Origin: Cichorium intybus
Lineage: Eukaryota; Streptophyta; Magnoliopsida; Asterales; Asteraceae
Assembly (NCBI GenBank): GCA_023525715.1
Contig: CM042009.1
Coordinates: 123,322,819 to 123,386,818, forward strand
DNA length: 64,000 nt
Direction: 5' to 3'
The notes beneath the pieces were generated by a model. That model saw nothing but the letters and a program-made list of their open reading frames with translations, was not told the DNA's origin and made no database searches. Positions 13,365 through 24,751 of the stretch are shown one piece after another. Position 1 is the first letter of the stretch, and each line of letters opens with the position of its first letter. The position numbers and the translations under genes are program-made.

Positions 13365-13998
13365 CGGGATTTCATCCCCGAAATCCATTCCTTCGAAGAG
13401 CTCCGAATGATGCTTCCTCATCTCGTCTTCTGGTTCTCATGTCTACTCGGAACCCTTACGATGTTGCCACTGGACTTTCACCAATCACTTTGGTGCATAG
13501 AGTCTTGGTCTTTCTTTCAAGAACCGCCACGGGTCTCTCCGCATAATTCAAGCGTTCATCCACTTGAATATCCTCCAATGGTACCACAGCGGACTAGTCA
13601 GCGATACACTTCCGAAGCTGAGATACATGAAAGGTGTCGTGAATCTGGATAAGTTGCTCCGGCGACTCCAAACGATAAGCCACCTGTCGTACTCGGTAGG
13701 GTCCAATATATCATAGCCCCAACTTTCCTCGCTTCCGAAACCAAATAATACCCTTCAAAGGTGACACCTTGAGAAGTACATAGTCTCCCACCTGAAACTC
13801 CAAAATGGACTGACACCTGTCTGTGTAACTTTTCTGCCGACTCTGTGTCGTACGCAACAGTTCTCTAACCTGATGGATGAGTTCGGTTGTCATGAGTACT
13901 ATCTGGGTTCTCGCCAAAACCCGCTGACCAACTTCCCCCCAACAAATCGGGGTTCGACACTTTCTCCCATACTGCGACTTGGAGCGCAATGATAACAA
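13365..13998 (-). pseudogene. Decayed gypsy pol end (integrase C-terminus)
   Basis: 13711-13998 reads through as the end of integrase (CRTPICWGEVGQRVL, QVGDYVLLKVSPLKGIIWF), and the rest to 13365 continues the chromodomain-side part with frameshifts. The gene order matches the intact pol at 676-2985, whose corresponding peptide is CRTPTCWTEVGEKPL. Upstream pol is absent, so this is an old 3' end fragment. Confidence 0.75.
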
Positions 13999-14361
13999 GG
14001 TATACTAGGAACAGTTTGTACGAGAATGCCTTAGTCATCTTGTATCTCTTCGAGTAGGTCTGCTTTGAACAAGTGAAGCCTTTCATTAGCTCCATCAAAC
14101 TTCGAGTAGGTCTGCTTTGATAACATGGTATATGTTTGTGTTTTTACTGGTCACAAACATATTTGAGTTCTAGTCTTTGGTGTGTGTTTCAATCTAAAGT
14201 TGAAGGTGGTGGTTGGTAGTAGTGGTGGCGGATGATGGTGGAAGTAAGTGGTGGATGGAGGTGGGCGTTGGGTTTGCTGCTAGGTGGACTTATTTGAAGA
14301 AATCTAGGTTTTGAAAGAATGATGAAGGTTTTCCTTTAATATTTCTTGAGATGGGATTTGT

Positions 14362-14622
14362 TTAATCAATTGAAGTTGAGTTGGGTTCTTGGACAACTTC
14401 CAATATTTGTGCACTAAGATCATCTTTTTCAGTCAAAATTGAGTAGATTCTTTTTTGAATTTGTTCGTTTAAGCATTTTTCAGAATCCAGTACACCAAAA
14501 TCATCATCCTTTTCAATCAAAACTGATTTGGGCTCCTTTACAACTTCTTCAATCTGTTTGGATGCATCAAGATCCTTGTTTTTAGTCAAAACTGCAACAC
14601 GTTCATTGACAACTTCCTGAAT
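14362..14622 (-). other. Acidic repetitive coding-like fragment, unknown
   Basis: The minus strand encodes repeated modules of the form (I/V)xEVVxEPxSxxIEKDD (for example QIEEVVKEPKSVLIEKDDD, then QILEVVQEPNSTSID) in one frame of about 87 codons between stops. The corresponding DNA is a diverged tandem repeat. It may be a fragment of a repetitive acidic plant protein. I recognise no family. Confidence 0.35.
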
Positions 14623-15246
14623 CTATTCTTTTGAGTCAGAACTGATTTGGTCAACATGAATTTGACGTTACCAGGTGGACCTTCGTTGTCTTCTAACAAA
14701 AAGAAGCTTTTGAGGTTTCTTGTTACGCCGGAGTTGACGAGAGGACCTCAATTGTTTTCTCCACTGCCTTCTCCCCATCTTCCCTTAATCTTCGATCTCG
14801 TATTCTCACTAAATCTCGTCCTTATGTTTTCCACACTAATAACCCAGTTTCCATCCGCCCCAACCACCACCGCCCACCGCCAACAACGCTCACTTCATCT
14901 TCTTCGCCGCCAACAATCCGAGAGAGAGAGTGAGAGACGGAGACCGACTAGAAGAGAAAAATAGAAAGGGGAGAGAGATAGCGTATCGCATGGTGGGTGG
15001 GAAGAGGGGGTTGGGTTTTTTTACTTTTGATAAAAAAAATTATCAAAAAATAAAAATTAAAATAAACTAAAAGGAAAAAAAGACCACTTTGCCATCATCC
15101 ATTATCTACTTAGCGGTCAAAAATTGACAGATAAACCATTAATAAAAAGTTTTCAAACCACATGGACTATCCTTGAGATTTTTGAAATTGATAGATTGAA
15201 GTTAATATTCTGTGAAACCATCATTTATGAAGTTTTGTATATTTTG
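14623..15246. other. Intergenic, no gene identified
   Basis: A C-rich stretch at 14740-14930 could encode Pro/His-rich peptide but is short and unbounded; A/T-rich sequence follows. Nothing supportable. Confidence 0.4.
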
Positions 15247-16005
15247 TATTTTTTTTTAGAAATGGCAAATAATTATATGAGCGTGTTCGATCGTGGTGAA
15301 CCAGGTTGGCATTCAGCCAGCAGCCCGAAAGCACGAACCTTTCCCCTCCTCGTGCTTCGCCACTCTAAGGAAAATCCCCCACATGTGTGCCAGTTAGGGC
15401 TGTAAACGAACCGAACATTCAGCGAACTGTTCGTGAAATGTTCGACGGGAAGTTCGTTTATGTTCGTTTATTTAATAAATGAATGAACATGAACACAAAT
15501 TCTTGTTCATTTAGTTAAATGAGCGAACATGAACAATCGTCCCGTTCGTTCAATTATGTTCGTGAACATTCGTTTATGTTGTTCTTTTACATTCGTTTAT
15601 GTTTGTTATTTAAGTTCTCATTATGTTCATATATGTTCAATTGTGGTTGATTACATTACAATATTATATGTTTGTTTATGTTCGTATATGTTTAATTGTG
15701 TTTTTTTTATCTCTGTTCGTTTATGTTTGTTTGTTATGTTCGTTTAGCATGTTCACGAACATAAGCGAACAAACATGAACAAGACACTTTGTTAAACGAA
15801 CGAACATGAACAAGAAAACTCGTCCGTTTATTCGTTTGTTTGTTCGGCTAACTTAAACAAACGAACATAAACAAACCCTCATTCGTGTTCGTTCAGTTCG
15901 TTTGCAGTCCTAGTGCTAGTCAGGATTCAGGAGTAGAACCCCTGACCTTCACCCACATGGGTATATAATCCCGGTGCCTCAAACAAGCTAGACTCGAAGT
16001 TATTG
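15247..16005 (-). mobile_element. tRNA-derived SINE copy, split by a MITE
   Basis: The flanks 15290-15394 and 15921-16005 together reproduce the order of the intact SINE at 58871-59092: a CTTTCCCCTCC block, AGGAAAATCCCC, ACATG, a box-B-like GTAGAACCCCTGACC, then ACATGGGTATATAA and CCCGGTGC. A T-run at 15249-15257 corresponds to the A-tail of a minus-strand insertion. The element at 15395-15912 interrupts it. The SINE's own target duplication is not clear (weak GAAGTT match at both ends). Confidence 0.65.
15395..15912. mobile_element. hAT-type MITE (518 bp) with 8-bp target duplication
   Basis: Termini are TAGGGCTGTAAACGAACCGA and, inverted, TAGGACTGCAAACGAACTGA. Flanking octamers are GTGCCAGT (15387-15394) and GTGCTAGT (15913-15920), one mismatch. 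Eight-bp duplications and TAGGG-type ends are typical of hAT elements. The interior is filled with GTTCGTTTATGTTCG-type words in both orientations and could fold extensively. No transposase. It inserted into the SINE, so it is younger than the SINE. Confidence 0.88.
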
Positions 16006-16133
16006 GCTATTTTCTACTTACAATAATTTATTAACATATGCAGTGTTGCTTGCTTCTTTTGATGATTTTTGTTTTCTCAATTTCTTAAATGAAGATAAAG
16101 ATTAAAAATCTGCAAACATGTTTTTTAAGATAT

Positions 16134-16661
16134 GGCTAATAACATAAAAACCACTATAGTTTGGTCAAAATCTGGTTTAAGCACTATATTTTTTTTTTGT
16201 TCTAAAAAAACCACTCATACTTTCAAAAAAATTCGTAAAAACCACTCATATTTTCAAAAAGATATATTGCGACCACTATAACAAATTAAAGTCGTGATTG
16301 TATGTTGCCAAATCGGAACAGTTCTTACCTCCGTCACATTCAAAATTTAGTGGATTCACTAGGACACTCTATGCATTCACAACGTGACCGAAAAGTTGTA
16401 GTTACGAAACCTAAAATTATATGTAGACAACATTATGTATAATTTTCACTGCAACGAGGTTCCAATATTTGCTTAAAATGTCGATATAAAACTTTTCACA
16501 TAACCTTTCGATGAAAAAATCGTTAAAAGTTATAAAATAAAATGAACAGTGGTCAATATGAATTTTTTTGAAAGTATGAGTGGTTTTTATGGAACAAAAA
16601 GAAATATAGTGGTTAAACCAGAATTTTGCTCAAATTACGGTGGTTTTTATGTTATTAACCC
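16134..16661. mobile_element. MITE with terminal inverted repeats over 100 bp
   Basis: The left arm (from GGCTAATAACATAAAAACCA) and the reverse complement of the right arm (GGGTTAATAACATAAAAACC) match for more than 110 bp, including the shared core CACTCATACTTTCAAAAAA. The length is 528 bp with no ORF. I could not find a convincing target duplication. Confidence 0.8.
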
Positions 16662-17140
16662 AAAAACATTTCATTTATACCCAAATTGAGGAACTTTGGC
16701 TACCCAAATCGTAACAATTTGAGCTTATAGCTGCAACGACCTTTAGCCCCCTCGTCTTGTCATTCAATTTTATTGTGCATTGGTTAGGTTTTCACATATT
16801 CCAAAATATAAAGTTTCTTTTTATTTATATGTTTGGTAGTGAATGTATTATGGATATGTAGCTTTTTCGTTTGTATGCTTTGTATGAATAACCTTGGTGT
16901 ACTCTTGGTGTCCTCTTGGTGTACTCTGGTTCTGCTATGTTGTATGTTTTTATATCAATAGTGATCTTGCACGTGAGAAGGTTTTCCTTGAATCTTGTAG
17001 AAAATGAAAAATAGGAATTTCTAATGGCACCATTATCATGATTTAAGACCAACAACTCGGCTTATTTCTACTGGTGGATTATGTAGGTACTTCTAATTTT
17101 TCTTACTACACACATGTTTTTACTATGGAAAAACATGTTT
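16662..17140. other. Intergenic, no gene
   Basis: AT-rich; the only structure is a short direct repeat of CTTGGTGTACT/CTTGGTGTCCT, three units at about 16890-16925. Confidence 0.5.
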
Positions 17141-17480
17141 TACAAGATATCATTATTGTGAGATCTCAACGCATGATTCATTCCATTGGTTAGATATATC
17201 ATGCCACTAATAATAATTCCCAATTGTGGGTTTTTATCGAGAAGTCATATGACAAACGATAACCAGTGATAATATAAAATGGAATAGTGTTCATCAGATC
17301 TGGAAGAAAACCGAAACATAATTTTCGTTAAAAGTCATTGATAATTATAGATTTGAGAAACCCAGGCTACTACACATTGAAGCCGGATAACATAAACAAA
17401 ATAAGCTACAAATCGTCACAAATCTACCACGATTTTCACAAGACGTGAATATCTATGGGAAAGAGAAGTCAAGCATATAC

Positions 17481-17891
17481 TTAAGCTCTCTCACCACGGA
17501 TTCTGCGAGCGAGTTGCATGTCCTTGGGCATGATTGTGACTCTCTTGGCGTGGATTGCACAGAGATTGGTGTCCTCAAATAGTCCAACCAAGTAAGCTTC
17601 GGACGCCTCCTGGAGAGCAGCGACGGCGGAGCTCTGGAAACGGAGATCGGTTTTGAAGTCCTGAGCGATTTCCCTAACAAGCCTCTGGAAAGGAAGCTTC
17701 CTGATCAAGAGTTCGGTGCTCTTTTGGTACTTCCTGATTTCTCTCAATGCGACGGTTCCGGGCCTGAATCTGTGTGGCTTCTTCACTCCTCCGGTTGCCG
17801 GAGCGGACTTCCTTGCCGCCTTGGTGGCGAGTTGCTTCCTCGGAGCCTTTCCTCCGGTGGATTTCCTGGCGGTTTGCTTGGTACGGGCCAT
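17481..17891 (-). CDS. Histone H3 (canonical H3.1 type), copy 1
   Basis: Core histone H3, which pairs with H4 to form the (H3-H4)2 tetramer of the nucleosome. The 136 codons start at ATG 17891 and begin MARTKQTARKSTGGK. Counting without the initiator Met, the plant H3.1 diagnostic positions are Ala31 (KSAPATGG), Phe41 (HRFRPG), Ser87 and Ala90 (FQSSAVAAL), not the Thr/Tyr/His/Leu of H3.3. All tail lysines of known modification (K4, K9, K14, K27, K36) are present. The gene is intronless, as usual for replication-dependent plant H3. A longer in-frame extension upstream is leader/promoter sequence, not protein. The protein is identical to the other two copies. The locus is an inverted duplicate of that at 57 kb. 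Confidence 0.98.
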   Translation of the reverse strand: MARTKQTARKSTGGKAPRKQLATKAARKSAPATGGVKKPHRFRPGTVALREIRKYQKSTELLIRKLPFQRLVREIAQDFKTDLRFQSSAVAALQEASEAYLVGLFEDTNLCAIHAKRVTIMPKDMQLARRIRGERA

Positions 17892-17959
17892 TTGATGGAA
17901 ATTGAATGTAGTGAGGAAATAGAGAATGCAAAGATTTGGGTTAATTGAAAGGGTGTCGT

Positions 17960-18110
17960 TTGATTGGTATTTATCGTGGGAACTTTCATATAAGCGGGAA
18001 GTTTTGAAATTTTCAGAGAACGAGGTGCGTTTGAGAGGGTGTGGGTGGGCCGTGGGATTAAAGACCAATCGGACGGTTGTTAAGCATGAAACCGCGGATA
18101 GCAATCCCGG
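17960..18110 (-). promoter_or_regulatory. H3 copy 1 promoter: TATA, E2F-like, CCAAT-type and octamer-like motifs
   Basis: Read toward the gene: an octamer-like TATCCGCG (18100-18093; 7 of 8 to the reverse of the histone octamer CGCGGATC), a sequence with CCGATTGG (inverted CCAAT, about 18065-18072), the E2F-like TTCCCGC (18000-17994) and a TATA-like ATAAATACC (about 17974-17966). The order is the same in copy 3. These are known classes of S-phase histone motifs; activity is inferred. Confidence 0.65.
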
Positions 18111-18252
18111 TTGTGTGTTTTTCACCAATGAGATAACAGTATTAAGTAAAGCATATTTGCAATTAGATCCCTCCATTTTTGTTTATGTTGATAAACCAGG
18201 TGTGGAAAAACAAAATTTGATCATTTATCAAAGTTGAGTGTCGTTTTCTTTT

Positions 18253-19041
18253 AGGAAAAATGAATTTTAATAACTTATACGAGTAATTAACTATTTGTTT
18301 TGTTTATATTCGGGTTTTTTTTCTTTCGTTTTTATTTGTCATTAAAGTATTTATATTGTTCAACCTAAATTATTATGATCGGAAATAACAAGTATTGTCA
18401 GTTTAATAACTGAATGTCGTAATACAAGTATTACGTGTAGCAGTGTCCCCACCCGTGAAATTTGTATCCTACCACATTATACAGACACAACTAGGAAATA
18501 TATAATGCGTACAATACATATTATCCATGAATATGTAAAATATGAATGACCAATTGATAAATCAAATGGGTCATTAAGCATGCTACATAACCGATTCCAA
18601 AAATAAAAACCCCAACTGCGTTTTTAAAATTAAAAAATGAATTATAAGGGTAATGATACACGTAATCAACTCACGTAATACTTGTATTACGACATTGAGT
18701 GATTAAACCGACAATACTTGTTTTTACCAGTTATAAGGATTTAGGTTGAACAATATAAATAGTTTAATGGCAAATAAAACACGAAATAAAAATAAAAGTG
18801 ACCAAATGTGAACAAACCAAATAGTTGGTTACCCTTATAAGTTATTTTCTATACTCTCAAAAGCCACGTAGATGCCACATATTTGCCACGTAGATATCAA
18901 TTAGAATGTAACATGATATTCCCTGTAATAAAGGTGTATCATGAACAAAAAAAATAGTTTAATGACAAATAAAGTACAGAAAAAAAACAGTGACCAAATG
19001 TGAACAAAACATAGTTGGTTACCCTAATAAATAATTTTCCT
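18253..19041. mobile_element. Mutator-like MITE in the upstream region of H3 copy 1
   Basis: Inverted arms of about 190 bp (left from 18253 AGGAAAAATG; right ending in ATTTTCCT at 19041), with an extra partial copy of the right arm at about 18920-19035. The 9-bp target duplication is TTTTCTTTT at 18244-18252 and 19042-19050. The inverted paralogous locus has an uninterrupted single copy (AAAAGAAAA, 57288-57296, between the same flanks), so this is an insertion after the duplication. No ORF. Confidence 0.87.
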
Positions 19042-19255
19042 TTTTCTTTTCACATTTAAATATTTTTAAACCATTTGATTTATGATTTTGATTTTGATGA
19101 ATATAACATATTTTTTGCTACAAAATAGCAGCTTTGATATCTTTATAAAATTAACCATTCCCAAATATACAAACTGAATTATCAATCAATCATGCATCAA
19201 AAAATTTGAATGCAGACAACCATACAAGCATGCATTAATAATAGATACACCCCTA

Positions 19256-20220
19256 CTACCCACCGACCCTCTATCTCGGGTGTGAAAAAACACACTGAGG
19301 ATCAGGGGTGTCTTTGTGGGTGTGCGAGGTGGACGACCGCACATGGTCCATCTCGTCGAGGGGGCCCAAAATTACATAGGATTCAAGGATTAATATAGAA
19401 CCGAAGGCCCGGACTTGAGGTTATAGGTTGCAAGTTTGAACGGGTAACATCCAAGTCCAACTCGTATATGAGTCGTATCATAGCATCCATGTGTGCGTGA
19501 TTTGTGATTTGAGGTTGTAGGCTGCTTTGACGACTACTAATTGAAATTACTAACCCCACCGATTTATTAAAATATATGAAAAAAGTTGATTGTTTTCCTA
19601 ATGCAATTATTACATATAGAGTCTTACTTATTATTCCATTAACAATGTCATTGCAGAAAGAAGTTTCTTAAACTTAAAGTTGTTAACGTCTTACTTACGG
19701 TCCATAATGTCATAAGAAATACTTAATGGCTTGACAATGATAGCTATTGAGAACGTTATATTGCAGAGTGTCGATTATGAAGGGTTGGTGAACAACTCTA
19801 CTTCAAAAAATGCTAGGAGAGTCTCACGATTCACATAACTATGTACGATATATTGTATGACCATTCTTTTGTTTGGATTGTTTTTATAACAATTATCGAC
19901 TTATAATAGTATTAACAAAATTTGCTTATACATAAAAAAATTATATTCAAGGCTTATTTTTATTTTTCGCACAGGTTCCTCAAAATAAACGAGACGCCCC
20001 TGGTGAGGATCATGATCCATAGTACGTAAAATGTTGATAGTAAACTCCTTCCTCGTTTTTGTCAACCTTTTTTCTCTGCCTCTTATTCCATGAAATCTCT
20101 CATATCTTACGCTCTCTCTTTCATGCACTTCTATCGACGGAGATTTAATCTTCGATGAAGTTACCATCATTACATTAGTCGGAAATGTATCTTAGTGGAT
20201 GGATCTGGATTCTTCCATTT
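19256..20220. other. Intergenic, no gene identified
   Basis: Contains a short GC-richer stretch (19250-19420) with stops in all frames and otherwise AT-rich sequence. No repeat boundary or gene was recognised. Confidence 0.4.
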
Positions 20221-20471
20221 TGTTGGAAAAGGGTTGAACAAGAGGCAAGTTGCGGCGTGTTAGCTTAACAACTTAAAAACTTAGTGCTTTATAATTAAGA
20301 AGGGCTTTATCTAATTTACTATTAGTTAGTTAGAAATTCAGTTATTAACTTTGTTATTTTTAGTTCATTCTGTTATTTTCGTTATATACGTATTCAATTG
20401 TATAGCTTATTCAAAACAATATACAATCTATCATTCTCTCTCAATTCTTCTCATATTCATTTAATCATACA
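20221..20471 (+). mobile_element. Probable 5' LTR (251 bp) of a decayed copia element
   Basis: Begins TGTTGG and ends near ATACA at 20471. It is followed by TTGTATCAACTTGATCC, which resembles a degenerate tRNA-Met primer site of the TGGTATCA type. A copia gag lies downstream on the same strand. Boundaries are tentative. Confidence 0.45.
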
Positions 20472-20559
20472 TTGTATCAACTTGATCCTATATTATTTTC
20501 TTCCGCAAATTTCTTTGATCTCGTTATACAATGTCCGAAATAGAAAGTCAATTCAAATG

Positions 20560-21960
20560 AATCCATATTTGTAAACATTTCTAGTCCCTTTTGTCTTGGT
20601 TCGTCTGATAATCCAAGCATGTTCTTGTTTCTGTTGTCTTCAATAGAGTCGTGTTCTCTACCTGTAAGCGCTCCATGATTATCTCCTTATCAACCAAAAA
20701 TAAACTCGCTTTGTTGATTATTCTTCCTCCATATGTTGATTCTCCAACTTATCCAGTATTGTTTCATGTGAATTCCATGGTCATAAGTTGGATCCTCAAT
20801 TCATTTCACAAAACACTAGATAAAGCGTCATTTTCCTACAAATTACACATGTTATTTGGGTTGAACTAAATCAGCGATACGGACAATCTTATACAGCCTT
20901 GTTTTATCAAATTAAACAACAAATGTACTCGGTTTTCTCAAAATCTCGATGATTTCTCAACCTATTTTACCAAAGCGATGAAGATTTGGGATGAATTGTG
21001 TACAATTCAAAACCTTCCAGATTGTTATTGTGGTGTTATTGTTGGTAGTTACAAATTCCTTGAAGATCAACGTCTTATTTCGTTACTTTTGGGCTTGAAT
21101 GATTGTTATAAGGTAATTCGGGGACAAATACTTATGAGAAACCTTTACCTTCTATTTCTATGACTTATTCCATGATTCTCCAAGAATAACATCAAGGAAA
21201 CATCACTTATTCCCCTATTGTTAATAATGATGCTATTGCGATGCATGCTTCATCCAATACTTCTATCAATTATTGCAATAAGTATTTGATCTGTACTCAT
21301 TGCAATCAAATTGGTCACAACAAGTCTTTATGCTATCGTCTTGTCAGTTTTCCATCAAACTTCAAATTTACTAAAAATAAAAAGGATGATTCTAAATCAT
21401 TTGTTCAAAATGTTACTACCTCTTATTCTCTAAATATAACTTAAGAACATTATGACCAATTGATTCAGTTGTTTAATAATCACAACATACATTCGCCATC
21501 ACTAGTCAGTCAAGTGAATGCTTCCACTTTTGATAATTTAATGAATCCATAAGGTAATTTATTTTATTTTAAATGTTGACAAGTTTTTTCCTATACTTCA
21601 TGAATATCCGTATTAGATCATTTATATCGGTGCTACAAATCTTTTAACAAATATTTATTTCTCTGACTCACATGTATTTCTCAACCTTATTTCATTGGTC
21701 TTCCTAATGGGAAATATACTTTTGTTTCTTATATTGGTGTGGTCTAATTACATGATTTTATTATTCTTCATGGAGTTCTTTATGTTCCAGCATTCAAGTA
21801 CAACATTGTATCCAAATCAAAGTTAACAGCTCAACTACAAAATTTATCAAGTACAACATTATCTCCATATCAAAGGTAACAACTCAACTACAAACTTTCA
21901 CTATATTCACAAATCAATAATGTCTTTTGCAGGACCTTTATTGAGGAATAATATTTCTCT
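20560..21960 (+). pseudogene. Decayed Ty1/copia gag and protease start
   Basis: Broken frames show the plant copia gag pattern: ISLSTKNKLALLIILPPYVD then VNSMVISWILNSFHKTL (about 20680-20820), a typical TKAMKIWDEL segment (about 20970-21000), and a CCHC knuckle CTHCNQIGHNKSLCYRL (about 21293-21345). The region YNIVSKSKLTAQL (about 21800-21840) corresponds to the sequence after the protease. Many stops and frameshifts; pol is absent. It ends where the LTR element at 22118 begins. Confidence 0.75.
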
Positions 21961-22117
21961 TAGCATTATTGGAAAAGGAATCAAATATCTATGTGTTCGA
22001 TCACGGTTATCTCAATGTAATTTTTCTTACAATTTTTCTACTTTTTATTTCATGCCATCTTGATTTTCCTCTGTATCCAATTATGTTTAGAAATAAAATA
22101 CAATGTTATGTCATAAT

Positions 22118-24688
22118 TGTAGGGTTCTATGCAAACAATAAACTTACAAATCCTAAGTTCACATGCAACCTAATAAGGATATATGTTTCCTCTATTGAAC
22201 ATATAACTAAAAACAATAAGGTATAATCGAAATTCACAATGATGAAAACATACCTTTATTGACCTTGGATGCTACCACCACAATTGTCGTGCCTATAATG
22301 ACTCACACCCAAAACGTAGCAAGCAATAAATAATAGAGAATAAGGAGAGATCCTGGTAATTGGCGTGAATATGAGGGTATTGGGGCTCCCTATTTATAGC
22401 CCCAAAATGATAAATCATAAGCCATATAACTACCTTATTTGAATTCTGATATGATAAGGTTTTTATCATATAATTCAATCTGCTTATCATTGCCATAAAT
22501 AGGCCTTGTATCCATATATGGGTTTCGAATTCCTTAAGGCCTAAGCCTTAGAATTCGTCCAACCCATTAGGCAAACCCTAATTGTCTATTGCTCAACTAT
22601 TTAACAATTACAATTCAGCCCATGCACTTTTAATTAATCTAATTAATCCTAAAATTAATTCCAATTATTTTTTATTAATTATTAATTAAATATAATTATT
22701 TATAATTAATATATTATTCTCATAATATATTAAATTCTCTCTCTATATATGTTATCTTGTCCTCTGCCAGTTATGAGGGCAACCCAAAAGGACTGTGCTG
22801 CCATCAATTCAAGTGTATTCCTAAATTATAGTTATGGCTTAGACACCTAATCCAACAGTCTCCCACTTGGATAAGTCTATAACTATAATTCCATATAGCC
22901 TCTAAATTGACAGCAAATTGTAGCTTCCAAAAGCCGCTGCCGAACTCTGACCCAGCGAGTTACGCGTCCTTAGATAAGTGATTATATGATCATCCGTCTA
23001 CTAGATATCATTTGGACTTGAGACATGGATTAGAATCAATCTCAATGTTGAATACTCTGTTTTCCTGTTTCTGATTTGTGATGATATATGACTTCTAAAT
23101 GAATACATAAATTCAGTCCTGGCTAGGCCTAGCACTATAAGTCAACACCAAATCACTGAAGGGCCCATAGATATCGCTTTTCCCGTTAGGGCAAAAGGAA
23201 CGAATAAACTTTGACTCGTATGCTTGTGTATTTTACTCATCAAATTGCGCACAACAATACGTTTTATAACATCGAGTTATTAATGCATTTATGCATTATC
23301 AATACACAACCGACTTGTAAATTTCAACACATATGTCTCCGTTTCAAGACCATAAGATAATATCGTCTTAGAATTACTCGTGATATAATCCATTAAGTAA
23401 TTCTCTGAGCGCGGGTTGATTTAATACTCAAATATTCATTTTTAAGTACTCATGAACATTGCAGCAACACCATTGCTAAGTCTATCTCCTTAGATAATCT
23501 ACAATTCAATTAATGACAGTCTTAATTCAATACTTACTTCCAAAAATATGAGCGACTGTGGACATTGAATAATCATATTATTCGGTAAGTAAAACATACA
23601 AAATGAAACAAATGATCTATCAGGCAGCCACTCCTGCTTATTACCAAGTCTCCATGAGGTAATCGCCAAACCATATCTGACACAATACTGTTGTGTGTTT
23701 CTTGGCTTCTTTTAAGCTTTCAATTAAGATTTTATATATTTATATGACCTTCACTCTGTCTATGTATACAAAATGTCTTACATTGATACACATCATTGCA
23801 GATAATCCGATCGGACACTCTTCCGATGAGATCTCAATTTGCGAAGTCATTTTACATAGTTCAGGCCAGTCAGTCTTTCCATATTCAACATATACTTTAT
23901 GAAGCTTTCAGAAATGGGTGATGGAGGAGAATTGACACTAGCTTTAGACAACTATAAAATCAGAATTTATTAATTTAATTTAATCATTCTAAATAATTAC
24001 CCAATTATTATTTAATAAGGTTATGACCGAAAATCTCCCAACTATGGTGTGAAGAGGGATGTCGTAATCACAACATAATGGTCATTAATGTAGATATAGT
24101 TTTATCAATTTCAGTCTCCATGAAATTCCTATATTTTTTTAGATTCATTAAACTGTTTAATGACATGTTTAATCTTGGATTATGTTATTCTATTAGTGAC
24201 TGGGATGTCGAGGATCACAAACAATATGTGAATAGCCATGCAAATTGCTTGGTAGCCTCAATTTTGTTTATCATCTCGATTGATGTGCCGATAAACCACA
24301 TGCGCTCCATCAACAATGATAATTTATGAGATACTCACTACCAGTCTTTATGAATCCCTATTAGTGTGTCGGTAAACCACACACGCTTCACTAACGATTC
24401 ATAAAGTGTAGTGTGTAATTTCATGGACTAGCATACTTTTCACATATTTCCTAAAGTAACTAGATTGTGATTTTATTAAGGTTCTAGTACTTTTTTATAA
24501 TAGCATTACACATTTAATGAGATTAGGTTCGTCCTATCAAATTCATTCTGCTAACGACACTCCACTGATCAAGGAAGCGATGGGTGAGAGTGGATGCCCA
24601 TTCAACTGCCATTTATAGGCAGTTTCCTTATACCTTCTTATAGACCAGTTTCGTGAATAATACATACTAGCGATTTGACTGACTTAGT

Positions 24689-24751
<63 letters not shown>

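Larger units (their letters stand above)
17140..19255. repeat. Inverted segmental duplication, left copy (H3 copy 1 locus)
   Basis: Excluding the MITE, this block aligns in reverse complement with about 57050-58430: upstream region, promoter, CDS, 3' UTR (shared ACGTCTTGTGAAAATCGTGG) and several hundred bases downstream (shared GAACACTAT.CCATTTTATA). Limits are by eye. Confidence 0.8.

Noticed and set aside
15529..15747. 72-residue membrane-like ORF
   Set aside because: It lies entirely within the GTTCGTTTATG-repeat MITE and is a product of its composition.
17674..17931. Alternative-frame ORFs over the three H3 genes
   Set aside because: They are frame shadows of the conserved H3 coding sequence and repeat at all three loci for that reason.
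17481..18176. A 231-residue N-terminally extended histone H3
   Set aside because: The extension reads through the TATA box and promoter elements; the H3 N-terminus MARTKQTARK fixes the start at 17891. The same reasoning removes the 199-residue version from 57482.
19250..19520. Possible third SINE or tRNA-like sequence
   Set aside because: GCAAGTTTGAACGGG loosely resembles a box B, but no box A, tail or target duplication could be placed.
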